A stretch of DNA of 64,000 bases. Origin: an uncultured Eubacteriales bacterium. GTDB taxonomy: Bacteria > Bacillota > Clostridia > Oscillospirales > Oscillospiraceae. The notes beneath the pieces were generated by a model. That model searched no databases. It saw only the letters and a program-made list of their open reading frames with translations, and was not told the DNA's origin. The translations under genes and the position numbers were made by a program. The stretch spans positions 1 to 64,000 of the forward strand of contig URGL01000006.1 in NCBI GenBank assembly GCA_900547405.1, read 5' to 3'. Shown here piece by piece: positions 7,021 through 16,129 of this stretch. Position 1 is the stretch's first letter; the number at the start of each line of letters is the position of its first letter.

Positions 7021-7638
7021 ATGTCCCACATCGATTCCATCCGCCCCTTGGCGGGGTCCAGATTTCTCACTCTGTATGAGCTGGATGCCGTCCGGCGGGA
7101 CGGGGGTCACTTTGCCTACTACATGGCCTCCCGCACCGCGGACGCAAACAAGCTAAAAGCCGTGACCCATGAGAATCAACCCGATGGGGTCATCGTCTAT
7201 GCCACTTATGAAGACAAGGTGGTGCTGGTCAGGCAGTACCGCTACCCTGTTGGCGGCTACGTATATGAATTTCCCGCGGGGCTGGTGGAGCCCGGGGAGG
7301 ATGTGTCTTCCGCCGCCAAGCGGGAGATCTTCGAGGAGACCGGCCTGACCCTTACGGTCAAGGGCTCCCTTCCCCCCTATTTCACCACCGTAGGCATGAC
7401 CGACGAAAGCTGCGCCACGGTATTCGGCACCTGCGAAGGGACCCCCACCGCTGCCCACCAGGAGGACACCGAAGAAATCCGGGTGGTGCTGGCAGACCGG
7501 GAGGAAGCCAGGCGCATCCTGAAGGAAGAGAATGTGGCCATTATGTGCGCCTATATGCTGCTACATTACATAGCCGCAGAGGAAGACCCTCTGCGGCCCC
7601 TCACCCGTCTCGGCTGGGCCGAGGCACCTTCCCCCTAG
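7021..7638 (+). CDS. Nudix hydrolase, probable ADP-ribose pyrophosphatase
   Basis: 205 residues. The Nudix box is complete (GLVEPGEDVSSAAKREIF followed by EETGL), with metal-binding Glu residues in the REIFEE core. The YRYPVGGYVYEFPAG lead-in is typical of ADP-ribose pyrophosphatases, which clear free ADP-ribose. GAGGAG precedes the ATG at 7021. Odd feature: the last 15 or so codons, including the TAG stop, are read from an interspersed palindromic repeat, giving a Pro-rich tail (LTRLGWAEAPSP) probably not part of the fold. mnmE starts 29 bases downstream. Confidence 0.85.
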   Translation: MSHIDSIRPLAGSRFLTLYELDAVRRDGGHFAYYMASRTADANKLKAVTHENQPDGVIVYATYEDKVVLVRQYRYPVGGYVYEFPAGLVEPGEDVSSAAKREIFEETGLTLTVKGSLPPYFTTVGMTDESCATVFGTCEGTPTAAHQEDTEEIRVVLADREEARRILKEENVAIMCAYMLLHYIAAEEDPLRPLTRLGWAEAPSP

Positions 7639-7645
7639 GGAAAGG
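7573..7645 (+). repeat. Interspersed palindromic repeat (partial copy) within the Nudix 3' end
   Basis: A hairpin GCCGCAGAGG/CCTCTGCGGC is followed by CCCCTCACCC and the CCTTCCCCCTAGGGAAAGG palindrome. The right half matches the copies at 29578-29695 and 31845-31961. Confidence 0.65.
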
Positions 7646-7667
7646 CTATAAGGAGGAATCCAAGAAT

Positions 7668-9023
7668 ATGTCACACACCATCGCCGCCGTATCTACGGGG
7701 CATCAGGTATCCGCCATTGGGATCCTGCGGCTCTCGGGAGACGGCTGTATTGAAATTGCCCAGAAGGTCTTTTCCGGCCGGGTGCCTCTGACCCAGGCGG
7801 AAAACCGGAAGCTGGAATTGGGCGAGCTCCACGATACCCAGGGCCGGGTCATCGACCAGTGCATGGCCGTGGTCTCCCGGGCTCCTCACAGCTACACGGG
7901 AGAGGACACGGTGGAGTTCCACTGCCACGGCTCCCCCGCCCTGCTGGCCGCCGCCCTGGAAAGCCTCTACTCCGCCGGGGCAAGACCTGCCCAGCGGGGA
8001 GAATTCACCAAGCGGGCCTTTTTAAACGGCAAGCTGGACCTGACCCAGGCAGAGGCCGTCATTGACCTCATTGAAGCGGAGACCGCCGATGCCGCCGCCA
8101 ATGCCGCCGGCCAGGTGGGCGGCACCCTGAAGCGGGCCCTGGAGCCCATCTACGACAATCTGACAGACCTTTGCAGCCACTTCCACGCCGTGCTGGACTA
8201 TCCCGACGAGGACATAGAGGACTTCGGCCTGGACCGCTACGCCGGGGCCCTCCGCGGTGACGCCAAGGCCCTGTATGCCCTGCTCTCCACCTATCAGCAG
8301 GGCCGGATCTTAAAGCAGGGTGCCGCCGCCGCCATTGTGGGGCGGCCCAATGTGGGAAAATCCAGCCTCTTAAACGCTCTGGCGGGCTTTAACCGGGTCA
8401 TCGTCACGGATATCCCCGGCACCACCCGGGACACGGTGGAGGAGTCCGTCCTGGTAGGCTCCACCCGGCTACGGCTCATCGACACCGCCGGCATCCGGCA
8501 GACCGGAGACCAGGTGGAGGCTCTGGGCATCCAGCGGTCCCGGGAAGCCATCCAGGCGGCAGACCTGGTGATCTTCCTGTGCGACGGATCCCAGGCGCTG
8601 ACCGAAGAGGACCGGCAGATCCTGGAGCTGTGCTGCGACGCTCCCCACGCCATCGCCTTTATCAACAAGCTGGACCTGGGCCAGAAGATAGAGCCCAGCG
8701 AGCTTCCCTTTATGAACATCGTCTGCGGCAGCATCCGGGAACAAGAAGGCCTGGACCAGCTGGCAGACCTTATAGAGACGGAGCTGGGGGGCCAGACCCT
8801 CTGCGACGGCTCCATCCTGACCAATGCCCGGCAGTATGACGCCTGCCGCCGGGCCTACGAGGCCATGCTCCGGGCCCTCCAGGGACTGAAGCTGGGCCAG
8901 ACCCCTGACGCGGTGCTCCTGGACGTGGAGGAGGCCATGGCGGCCATGGGAGAGGTCACAGGCGCCACCGTCCGAGAAGACATCACCGCAAGAATTTTTG
9001 AACGCTTCTGCGTTGGAAAGTAA
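7668..9023 (+). CDS. mnmE: tRNA modification GTPase MnmE (TrmE)
   Basis: 451 residues. With MnmG it installs the aminomethyl group on U34 of several tRNAs. The N-terminal folate-binding domain (SHTIAAVSTG, GEFTKRAFLNGKLDL) leads to a helical domain with an inserted G domain: G1 GRPNVGKSS, G2 IPGTTRDT, G3 DTAG, G4 NKLD. The C terminus is FCVGK, the C-x-G-K motif with the catalytic cysteine. AAGGAGG at 7650-7656 supports the ATG at 7668. The cysteine desulfurase starts 8 bases after the stop. The usual partner mnmG is not in the window. Confidence 0.97.
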   Translation: MSHTIAAVSTGHQVSAIGILRLSGDGCIEIAQKVFSGRVPLTQAENRKLELGELHDTQGRVIDQCMAVVSRAPHSYTGEDTVEFHCHGSPALLAAALESLYSAGARPAQRGEFTKRAFLNGKLDLTQAEAVIDLIEAETADAAANAAGQVGGTLKRALEPIYDNLTDLCSHFHAVLDYPDEDIEDFGLDRYAGALRGDAKALYALLSTYQQGRILKQGAAAAIVGRPNVGKSSLLNALAGFNRVIVTDIPGTTRDTVEESVLVGSTRLRLIDTAGIRQTGDQVEALGIQRSREAIQAADLVIFLCDGSQALTEEDRQILELCCDAPHAIAFINKLDLGQKIEPSELPFMNIVCGSIREQEGLDQLADLIETELGGQTLCDGSILTNARQYDACRRAYEAMLRALQGLKLGQTPDAVLLDVEEAMAAMGEVTGATVREDITARIFERFCVGK

Positions 9024-9031
9024 GGAAACGC

Positions 9032-10156
9032 ATGATTTATCTGGATAATTCCGCTACCACCAAGCCCTGTCCGGAGGCCGTTGCCGCCATGACGGAGGCC
9101 ATGACTTCCGCCTGGGGCAACCCCAGCGCCCTGTATGACTTCGGCATTCAGGCCGCCCGGCAGGTCCGGGCCGCCCGGCACACCCTGGCAAAAGCCCTGG
9201 GCGCTGAGCCGGACCGGGTCTATTTCACCTCCTGCGGCACGGAGGCCGACAACTGGGCCGTCTATGGCACTGTCCGGAAGCTGGGCAAGCGGGGCAAACA
9301 CATCGTCACCACCGCCATGGAGCACCACGCCATTTTAAACTGCATGAAGGACCTGGAGGCCCAGGGATATGAGGTCACCTATCTCCAGCCGGACAGCCTG
9401 GGAAATATTACCGTGGAGCAGCTGAAGCAGGCCCTGCGGAAGGACACCATCCTGGTCTCCGTGATGATGGTCAACAACGAGGTAGGCTCCCTGCAGCCCA
9501 TTGCCCAGATGGCCAGGCTCACCCACCGGCTCGCCCCCGAGGCCATTTTCCATACCGATGCCGTCCAGGGCTTTTTGAAGGTGCCCTTCCAGGCGAAAAC
9601 CCTGGGCGCGGACCTGATCTCCCTGTCCAGCCACAAGATCCACGGGCCCAAGGGGGCAGGCGCTCTGTATATCTCCCCCCGGCTCAAGTCCTTCCCTGCC
9701 CTGATCCAGGGCGGCGGCCAGGAGGGAGGCTACCGCAGCGGCACAGAGGCCACCCCCGCCATCTTCGCCTTCGCCGCCGCGGCGGAGGCCGGCATACAGA
9801 CCTTTCTGCAGGACACCGCCCGGGAGAAAGAGCTTCTGAACAGCCTCTGCGAAAAGCTTTCCGCCCTCCCCGGTCTGGTCCTCACCGGAGCCCATGAGGC
9901 CCCCCACATTCTGAACATCGCCATTCCGGGCGTTCCCACCCAGAACACCATCAATATTTTGCAGGATGCCGGCATCTGCGTCTCCGCCGGTTCCGCCTGC
10001 GCCAAGGGCCACCGGAGCCATGTGCTCACCGCCATGGGCATCCCCGGGGAGGCCATCGACAGCGCCTTCCGGGTCTCCCTTTGCCGGGATAACACCCAGG
10101 AGGAGATCGATACCCTGGTAGAGGTCATCCGGCGGGACATTCTCCCCAGGATTTGA
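9032..10156 (+). CDS. Cysteine desulfurase (NifS/IscS class)
   Basis: 374 residues. A PLP enzyme that takes sulfur from cysteine for tRNA thiolation or Fe-S assembly. The PLP lysine is Lys202 (SSHKIHGPKG); His in MEHHA and Asp/Gln in HTDAVQG stack and bind the ring; the persulfide cysteine is Cys323 in SAGSACAKG. Location right after mnmE suggests tRNA wobble-uridine sulfur supply, but no mnmA or iscU is adjacent, so the acceptor is uncertain. Start ATG at 9032 follows AAGGAAACGC. A short non-coding gap to gdhA follows with no clear terminator. Confidence 0.93.
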   Translation: MIYLDNSATTKPCPEAVAAMTEAMTSAWGNPSALYDFGIQAARQVRAARHTLAKALGAEPDRVYFTSCGTEADNWAVYGTVRKLGKRGKHIVTTAMEHHAILNCMKDLEAQGYEVTYLQPDSLGNITVEQLKQALRKDTILVSVMMVNNEVGSLQPIAQMARLTHRLAPEAIFHTDAVQGFLKVPFQAKTLGADLISLSSHKIHGPKGAGALYISPRLKSFPALIQGGGQEGGYRSGTEATPAIFAFAAAAEAGIQTFLQDTAREKELLNSLCEKLSALPGLVLTGAHEAPHILNIAIPGVPTQNTINILQDAGICVSAGSACAKGHRSHVLTAMGIPGEAIDSAFRVSLCRDNTQEEIDTLVEVIRRDILPRI

Positions 10157-10259
10157 CACCCCATCCTTCGCAAATTCCACAAAAATTGCCCCATCCCAGG
10201 CCCAGTCCTGTATAAAGAGGAATTTTTGCAAGTTCCAAAAATTAAATTGCAAATTTACC

Positions 10260-10288
10260 TTGCATTTCTCTGTCGAATCTGCTACAAT
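10260..10288 (+). promoter_or_regulatory. gdhA: gdhA promoter
   Basis: TTGCAT at 10260-10265 and TACAAT at 10283-10288, 17-base spacing. Two TTGCAA palindromes lie just upstream and could be protein-binding sites. Confidence 0.75.
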
Positions 10289-10325
10289 GTGCCCCAGACA
10301 TACCGTGAGAGGAGAACAATTGTCT

Positions 10326-11660
10326 ATGAGTTATGTGAATGAAATTCTGGAGCGGGTCGCCGCTCAAAACCCCGGCCAGCCGGAATTCCTGCAGGCCGTC
10401 ACCGAGGTGCTGGAGTCCCTGCAGGTGGTCATCGAGAAGAATGAGGCGGCCTACCGCAAGAACGCCTTTCTGGAGCGGCTGACTACCCCTGAGCGGATCA
10501 TCATGTTCCGGGTCCCCTGGGTAGACGACAAGGGCCAGGTCCAGGTGAACAACGGCTACCGGGTCCAGTTCAACTCCGCCATCGGCCCCTACAAGGGCGG
10601 CCTTCGGTTCCACCCCAGCGTCAACCAGGGCATTCTGAAATTCCTGGGCTTTGAGCAGGTATTCAAGAATTCCCTCACCGGCCTGCCCATCGGCGGCGGC
10701 AAGGGCGGCGCTGACTTCGACCCCAAGGGCAAGTCCGACCGGGAGGTCATGGCCTTCTGCCAGAGCTTCATGACGGAGCTCTACAAGTACATCGGTGCCG
10801 ACGAGGATGTGCCCGCCGGTGACATCGGTGTGGGCGGCCGGGAGATCGGCTACCTGTTCGGCCAGTACAAGCGCCTCAGCGGCCAGTATGAGGGCGTGCT
10901 CACCGGAAAGGGGCTGAGCTACGGCGGCAGCCTGGCCCGTACCCAGGCCACGGGCTATGGCCTGCTGTACATCACCGAAGAGATGCTCAAGTGCAACGGC
11001 AAGGACCTGAAGGGAAAGACCGTGGCCGTCTCCGGTGCCGGCAACGTAGCCACCTACGCCATTGAGAAGGCCTGGCAGCTGGGGGCCAAGCCCGTTACCT
11101 GCTCCGATTCCACCGGCTGGATCTATGATCCCGACGGCATTGACGTAGCCACCCTGATCGAAGTGAAGCAGGTCAAGCGGGCCCGTCTGACGGAGTACGC
11201 CAAGGCCCGTCCCAATTCCGTCTACCACGAGGGCAAGGGCGTGTGGACCGTCAAGTGCGATATTGCTCTGCCCTGCGCCACCCAGAACGAGCTGCTGCTG
11301 GAGGATGCCAAGACCCTGGTGGCCAACGGCTGCTTCGCCGTCTGCGAGGGTGCCAATATGCCCACCTCTCTGGATGCCACCAAGTACCTCCAGGAAAAGG
11401 GCATCTACTTCCTGCCCGGCAAGGCCTCCAACGCCGGCGGCGTGGCTACCTCCGCTCTGGAGATGAGCCAGAACTCCCAGCGCCTGAGCTGGACCTTCGA
11501 GGAAGTGGACCGGAAGCTCAAGGGTATCATGGTAGGTATCTTCCACAACCTGGATTCTGCCGCCAAGGAATACGGCATGGAAGGCAACTACGTGGCCGGT
11601 GCCAACATCGCCGGTTTCCTGAAGGTTGCCGACGCCATGAACGCCCAGGGCATTGTGTAA
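10326..11660 (+). CDS. gdhA: NADP-type glutamate dehydrogenase
   Basis: 444 residues, the length of the hexameric bacterial enzyme. It interconverts 2-oxoglutarate plus ammonia and glutamate. The active-site stretch GPYKGGLRFHPSVN and the K-rich loop PIGGGKGGADFDPKGKSD are present, followed by the Rossmann fingerprint GAGNVA and the late ASNAGGVATSALEMSQN segment. GAGAGGAGA precedes the ATG at 10326. Single-gene unit with its own promoter and a strong terminator. Cofactor preference (NADPH) is inferred from family class only. Confidence 0.96.
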   Translation: MSYVNEILERVAAQNPGQPEFLQAVTEVLESLQVVIEKNEAAYRKNAFLERLTTPERIIMFRVPWVDDKGQVQVNNGYRVQFNSAIGPYKGGLRFHPSVNQGILKFLGFEQVFKNSLTGLPIGGGKGGADFDPKGKSDREVMAFCQSFMTELYKYIGADEDVPAGDIGVGGREIGYLFGQYKRLSGQYEGVLTGKGLSYGGSLARTQATGYGLLYITEEMLKCNGKDLKGKTVAVSGAGNVATYAIEKAWQLGAKPVTCSDSTGWIYDPDGIDVATLIEVKQVKRARLTEYAKARPNSVYHEGKGVWTVKCDIALPCATQNELLLEDAKTLVANGCFAVCEGANMPTSLDATKYLQEKGIYFLPGKASNAGGVATSALEMSQNSQRLSWTFEEVDRKLKGIMVGIFHNLDSAAKEYGMEGNYVAGANIAGFLKVADAMNAQGIV

Positions 11661-11686
11661 TCGGGTTTCTTTTCTCTCCTTTTTCT

Positions 11687-11716
11687 CCCCTCCGCAAAAA
11701 AGCGGAGGGGATTTTT
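11687..11716 (+). terminator. Terminator of gdhA
   Basis: CCCCTCCGC, six A residues, GCGGAGGGG, then ATTTTT: a perfect 9-pair stem with T-run 26 bases past the gdhA stop. Confidence 0.92.
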
Positions 11717-11833
11717 GCGTTTTCTCCGTTCCGCACAAGGTTTTTTCCCGGCAAAGAACCCTTTTTAGTGCTTCTGCATCTTGATTATTCCGGCGGCAGG
11801 GATTACTATTTAGAAATCTTTTGCGTATCTGGC

Positions 11834-11864
11834 CCACCGAATATCCGCTGCTTTCGGTGGTTTT
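11834..11864 (+). other. Stem-loop in the clc leader
   Basis: CCACCGAA at 11834-11841 and TTCGGTGG at 11853-11860 pair perfectly and are followed by TTTT, 21 bases before the ClC start. Could be an attenuator or weak terminator. I looked for a fluoride riboswitch here and did not find one. Confidence 0.45.
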
Positions 11865-11884
11865 CCCGAAGAAAGAAGGTTTCT

Positions 11885-13162
11885 ATGGATATTTCCAAAA
11901 AGCTGGACTATGTTCGCAGCTATGCCGTCGCCTTTGTCAAGTGGGGGCTTCTGGGCCTCCTGGTGGGGATCCTGGGCGGCTGGCTGGGAGTTCTGTTTCA
12001 CTACACCCTGGGCGCGCTCACCCAGTTCCGGGGGGTGCACCCCTGGATCCTGTTTTTGCTGCCTGTCGGCGGTCTGCTCACCGTGGGACTTTACCAAGAA
12101 CTGAAGCTCTCCGGCAACAAGGGCACCAACGAGATCATCGAGGCTACTCTGGACGGCCACCATATAAGCCCCGCGGTGACCCCTGCCATCTTTCTGGCCA
12201 CCTGCCTGACCCACTTCTTCGGCGGCAGCGCCGGACGGGAGGGTGCCGCCCTGCAGCTGGGCGGGTCCCTGGCCTCCCTGGTCGCCCGGGTCTTTCACAT
12301 CCGCCGGTATGAGCGAAAGATCCTGGTCATGGCCGGCATGAGCGCCGTATTTACAGGGCTCTTCGGCACGCCTCTGACGGCAATGATGTTCTGCATGGAG
12401 TTTGAGTCTGTGGGCACCTTCTTCTCCCCGGCCCTGTTTCCCTGCTTTATGTCCTCTATGGCCGCCGGTTATGTCTCCCGGCTCCTGGGAGTTTACCCGG
12501 AGGCGGTGGATCTGACCGTTCTCTATACCTTCACCCCATACAACGGCGGCCGGTATCTGCTGCTGGCCCTGGGGATCTCTCTGCTGAGCATCTTCATGTG
12601 CTGGTTCATCCACAAGGCGGAGCACCTGTCCCAGGAGCTGCTGGAGGATCCGAAAACCCGGATCCTGGTGGGCAGCATTCTGCTGGTGGCCCTGACCCTG
12701 GCCCTGGGGGACCAGCGGTTCAACGGTGCCGGAATGGACATGGCCCTGGATGCCGTCAACGGTCAGGCGGACTGGTACAGCTTCCTTGTGAAGCTTCTGT
12801 TTACCGCCATTACCCTCAGCGCCGGGTTCAAAGGCGGTGAGATCGTGCCTACCTTCTGCATCGGTGCCACCTTCGGCTGCGTCTGGGGCGGCCTTCTGGG
12901 ACTGGACCCAGGGTTCTCCGCCGCTCTGGGCCTGGTGGGCCTTTTCTGCTGCGTCACCAATTCTCCCCTGGCCTCCATCGTTCTCAGCGTGGAGATGTTC
13001 GGCGGTGCCAATGTGTACACCTTCACCTTTGTCAGCATTGTCTGCTTCGTTCTCTCCGGCAACAGCAGCCTCTATTCCAGCCAGGTCATGGTCTTCGACA
13101 AGACCACCCTGCCCCGGCCCTTCCGGAGCGCCCAGGCCAAGGATCCCCAGAAGCCCGCATAA
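11885..13162 (+). CDS. ClC family chloride/fluoride transporter
   Basis: 425 residues with ten or more hydrophobic segments. The selectivity loops are recognisable but variant: LSGNKGTNE where canonical proteins have GSGIP, SAGREGAAL for GREGP, and GFKGGEIVPTF for GGxFxP. The substitutions resemble the bacterial branch outside classic Cl-/H+ antiporters, which includes fluoride exporters; I cannot decide the ion from sequence reading alone. Start ATG at 11885 sits after AGAAAGAAGG. Transcribed with gdhA's strand but after its terminator, so probably from its own promoter. Ends at a bidirectional terminator. Confidence 0.85.
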   Translation: MDISKKLDYVRSYAVAFVKWGLLGLLVGILGGWLGVLFHYTLGALTQFRGVHPWILFLLPVGGLLTVGLYQELKLSGNKGTNEIIEATLDGHHISPAVTPAIFLATCLTHFFGGSAGREGAALQLGGSLASLVARVFHIRRYERKILVMAGMSAVFTGLFGTPLTAMMFCMEFESVGTFFSPALFPCFMSSMAAGYVSRLLGVYPEAVDLTVLYTFTPYNGGRYLLLALGISLLSIFMCWFIHKAEHLSQELLEDPKTRILVGSILLVALTLALGDQRFNGAGMDMALDAVNGQADWYSFLVKLLFTAITLSAGFKGGEIVPTFCIGATFGCVWGGLLGLDPGFSAALGLVGLFCCVTNSPLASIVLSVEMFGGANVYTFTFVSIVCFVLSGNSSLYSSQVMVFDKTTLPRPFRSAQAKDPQKPA

Positions 13163-13166
13163 ACAA

Positions 13167-13203
13167 ATGCCGTCACCGCGAACCAAAACCGCGGTGACGG
13201 CAT
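13167..13203. terminator. Bidirectional terminator between clc and the nuclease gene
   Basis: ATGCCGTCACCGCG and CGCGGTGACGGCAT form a perfect 14-pair stem with CTTTCTTT on the plus side. It serves the convergent clc and nuclease units. Confidence 0.9.
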
Positions 13204-13209
13204 CTTTCT

Positions 13210-13923
13210 TTACTTTGTTTCCCAGTTGTCTCCCGTGGCGTAGTCGATGGTCACTCCGGGCTGAACATTGTAGCAGTATACGTTGAAGCACACACCCTCT
13301 CCCCCGTCCTCTACGGACCAGGCCTCCATGAGGACACCCTTGGCAACCAGATCCTCTCCGTCAAACAGAGGGGTCACCCGGTAGAGCACATGGTTGTTTG
13401 TTTCCTTTACGTAGTCCGCCACCATGTTCTCAAAGGGCAGCATTCCGGTCACGTTCAGATATCTTGTGCCGGTGATCAGGTTCTGGCTGTTGGCGTTCTC
13501 TGCCGTCAGCTGGTAGCCGATCAGATGGCACCGGTTATACAGGTATTTCCCGTCTACGAAGTCATACTTGGATACCTGCCAGCCTGTGGGCTTCACGGAG
13601 CCGATGGCCCCCCGCTTCTCTGTAGGCATCAGGTCCTGACCCACGTTGGCCTCCGCCGGTCCGCAGCGGCCCAGAGGATCCAGGGGCGAATAGGTTTCGT
13701 AGGAGGTTTCCGTATACTGGGGCTCCGTAAAGAAGGGCCGGTTGCCGTTGACGGCCACATAGGCCTGACCGGAATAGGCCGGAATGGAATCCAGGTTGAC
13801 CGTTGCCCCGGTTTGCAGGGGACCAAAAAAGTAGGTATACGCCAAGGAGGCCAATGCCAGCACCAGGACGATCAGCAGCTGCTGCCAGGATAGGGTCTGC
13901 TGCTTCTGTCTTCTCTTCGCCAT
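13210..13923 (-). CDS. Membrane-anchored DNA/RNA non-specific endonuclease
   Basis: 237 residues. A basic N terminus and one hydrophobic helix (about residues 15-35) anchor it outside the membrane. The nuclease core has NRCHLIGYQL, the local version of the DRGHL motif in which His is the general base, followed by NLITGTRYLN with the metal-binding Asn. This resembles competence nuclease EndA and related secreted nucleases, which cut DNA at the surface for uptake or nutrient use. Last gene of the prfC operon; it starts 3 bases after the preceding stop. Cys in place of the usual Gly of DRGHL is a mild deviation. Confidence 0.87.
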   Translation of the reverse strand: MAKRRQKQQTLSWQQLLIVLVLALASLAYTYFFGPLQTGATVNLDSIPAYSGQAYVAVNGNRPFFTEPQYTETSYETYSPLDPLGRCGPAEANVGQDLMPTEKRGAIGSVKPTGWQVSKYDFVDGKYLYNRCHLIGYQLTAENANSQNLITGTRYLNVTGMLPFENMVADYVKETNNHVLYRVTPLFDGEDLVAKGVLMEAWSVEDGGEGVCFNVYCYNVQPGVTIDYATGDNWETK

Positions 13924-13926
13924 GGG

Positions 13927-14328
13927 TCACTCCTTGTGGATGTAGATTTCTTCCGTGATTTTTTCGTGGGAAAAGCCGGGGAAGTCCTCCCAGCGGTCCA
14001 GCTGCCACATCGCTTCCCCACCGGGAAAACAGAATCTCTCGTCTCCGGGATAGTCCCGGTTCCAGCGGTAGAGGATGATCCTTTCCGCCGGTGCATCCGT
14101 AGGCCCTTCCCAGAAGCAGAAGCTTCCCACCGGCACCGCCGCGGGATCCGATACGATTGTCAGCTCCGCCTCAGGAAACCCGGCAAAGAGCCCTTTGGTC
14201 TCCACCGCCAGCCACAGCCGCCCGCCGCTTTTCTCCAGCATTCGACCGCAAACCACCCGGTCCCGGCTCTGCCGCCGGTGGTTGAACCGTAGACCCAGAG
14301 CATTGTCCGCACAGGATATCAGGATCAT
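13927..14328 (-). CDS. Hypothetical cytoplasmic protein
   Basis: 133 residues, no family recognised. It begins MILISCADNALGLRFN and is rich in Trp, Phe and Gly in the second half (FCFWEGPTDAPAER, YRWNRDYPGDERFCF). No signal or membrane segment. GGAGGTGCC just upstream and the 4-base ATGA overlap with the previous gene fix the start at 14328; a longer frame upstream is only the antisense of the membrane protein. Role unknown; operon partner of a membrane protein and a surface nuclease. Confidence 0.7.
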   Translation of the reverse strand: MILISCADNALGLRFNHRRQSRDRVVCGRMLEKSGGRLWLAVETKGLFAGFPEAELTIVSDPAAVPVGSFCFWEGPTDAPAERIILYRWNRDYPGDERFCFPGGEAMWQLDRWEDFPGFSHEKITEEIYIHKE

Positions 14329-16121
14329 GAGGCACCTCCATCGAGTCCCAGCACCACCGGCACACAGTAATACAGGGGACTTGCGTACCGGGCGGCTCCG
14401 TTCAGGTGGGTCAGCAGGAGTCCCGCCGTCAGCAGCACCAGGGGCAGAAGCTCCACAAGGCGCTGCCTGTTTTTCTGCTTCCAGGCGGCAGCCAGCAGGA
14501 GCAGCGTCAGCCAGGTGTAGGTACCTGGGCTGATGAGTTCCTTTAGGGGGAAAGTGTCCGTAGCCGCCCACAGCTTGTCCTCAAAGGCTCTCCGGGTATC
14601 CTCCGGGAGCCAATGGGAAAAGTTGCTGTCCGCTTTTGGGTCCACCTCCCGGAAGGGATGCATGGCCACGCTAATGCGCTCGCCCTTGGCGCTCCAGGGG
14701 GTAAAGTAGTAGTTCCGGGAATAGACCAGGGCCTCCAGGCAGGTCAGGGGATGGCGCAGGAAGAATTTGCCGTGAAGGGCCAAATAAGCCCGGACCTGGG
14801 TCTCGTTTTCCGCGTGGTAGGTCCGCTTGATGGTATCCACACCTCTTGTGGAGAACCCGGACACCACAGTGTCGTAATCCAGCACCGCAGCAATGGTCTG
14901 CTTCTCCGCCTCCGTCAGCTCCCCGTCATATCTGGCACAGTAGAAGCCGGTAATGGGGTAGAAGAAGCTGTAGTTTTCCTGCTCCATAGGCTTTTCCACA
15001 CCGATCAGCGGAAAGAGCAGACCGTTCAGGAGAAAATGGACCGCCAGCAGGGCCAGAGTCCCCACCGTTAAAATCTTGTGTTTTTCCCTTTTCAGCAGGG
15101 CCAGCCCCAGCAAAGAGAAGGCCACCAGAAACACGGCCCCCTTCCGGGTAGCCGCCGCCAGCAGGGCCAGAATGGCCAGCCGGAGCCAGTCTCCCCTGGA
15201 TCCGCCCCGGGCTGTGCGGCAGTAGTAAAGTACGAAGAGCAGGTAGACCGGCGCGTGGATAAAGTCCTTCAGTGCCGCGGCGCAGAAGGAGGCAAAGGCA
15301 GGCACCAGGCCAAAGAAGGCACACAGGAGTGCCCCGGCCTTCCTAGTCCCCCTCTGGGCCGTCAGCTCTTCGCAGGCAAAGCCGCAGGCGAAAAGCCCCA
15401 GAAGCGTCTGAAAGATCACGCAGCAGAAGATCCCCCAATTGTCCCCGCCGATCCTTTGGCCCAGGGTAAAGAGAGGGCCGTAGACAAAGCTGAGGATCAG
15501 AGGGTTGGAGGCCTCATAGGGCATAACCCCTTGAAATTGCAGAATTTGGGCATCGGTATCCGCGTAAATGGATCCGGGAGACCGGAGGATCAGGATGGGC
15601 AGCCAGCACAGGAGCAGCACCCCCGCCCACAGCAGCATCCGCTTCCGGGACCGGGGAATGGGCTCCCGGACCTGCCGGGGCCGGTTCAGGAGCCCGCAGA
15701 AGAGCAGCACCGCCCCATACCAGCACAGCCCCCCGGTGAGCCAGAAGAGCAGGCTCTCGGCGCTTCCCGCCTCCGGGAAGGCCCAAAGGTCTTGCAGCAT
15801 TCCCGTGGGGGACTGATGGATGAGGGTCATACCGGCAAAGAACAGCCCCAGAACAACGCCGGGCCAGTATATCTTTTTTTCCTCCTTCAGGACCCAGACC
15901 GTGCCGAAGCCCGCCGCCAGACACAAAAGGCCCAGGATCAGCAGTCCGATTTTTCCCCCGGACAGGCTGTAGGCCAGGCCAAAGCGCAGATGGGCACCGG
16001 CGCTTCCCCCACCGGCCCCCCACTGAATGGCCCGGATCATCAGGCCGGAGGCCAGGCAGATACCGGCCCACAGCAGGGCCCATAGGAGCCCCTTCCATTC
16101 TTTTCGCATCCCGTTGGCCAT
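14325..16121 (-). CDS. Large polytopic membrane protein (DUF6020-like)
   Basis: 598 residues with about 11-13 hydrophobic helices and a long outside loop (roughly 390-530) containing TGFYCARYDGELTEAEKQ and a block ending HPFREVDPKADSNF. The topology recalls glycosyltransferase-C/PMT-like lipid-sugar enzymes: SIYADTDAQILQFQG after the first helices resembles their first acidic loop. I believe it belongs to the DUF6020 group, so a transfer of sugar from a lipid carrier is plausible but unproven. ATG at 16121 follows GTGAGG; an in-frame TTG lies 7 codons upstream. Overlaps the next gene by 4 bases. Confidence 0.65.
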   Translation of the reverse strand: MANGMRKEWKGLLWALLWAGICLASGLMIRAIQWGAGGGSAGAHLRFGLAYSLSGGKIGLLILGLLCLAAGFGTVWVLKEEKKIYWPGVVLGLFFAGMTLIHQSPTGMLQDLWAFPEAGSAESLLFWLTGGLCWYGAVLLFCGLLNRPRQVREPIPRSRKRMLLWAGVLLLCWLPILILRSPGSIYADTDAQILQFQGVMPYEASNPLILSFVYGPLFTLGQRIGGDNWGIFCCVIFQTLLGLFACGFACEELTAQRGTRKAGALLCAFFGLVPAFASFCAAALKDFIHAPVYLLFVLYYCRTARGGSRGDWLRLAILALLAAATRKGAVFLVAFSLLGLALLKREKHKILTVGTLALLAVHFLLNGLLFPLIGVEKPMEQENYSFFYPITGFYCARYDGELTEAEKQTIAAVLDYDTVVSGFSTRGVDTIKRTYHAENETQVRAYLALHGKFFLRHPLTCLEALVYSRNYYFTPWSAKGERISVAMHPFREVDPKADSNFSHWLPEDTRRAFEDKLWAATDTFPLKELISPGTYTWLTLLLLAAAWKQKNRQRLVELLPLVLLTAGLLLTHLNGAARYASPLYYCVPVVLGLDGGAS

Positions 16122-16129
16122 ATCGCGCC

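Noticed and set aside
10242..11837. 531-codon open frame on the minus strand over gdhA
   Set aside because: Antisense to a complete glutamate dehydrogenase; composition is that of shadow coding.
11717..11884. Fluoride riboswitch upstream of the ClC gene
   Set aside because: I looked for the conserved GGNGAUGG-type core and found only a simple hairpin.
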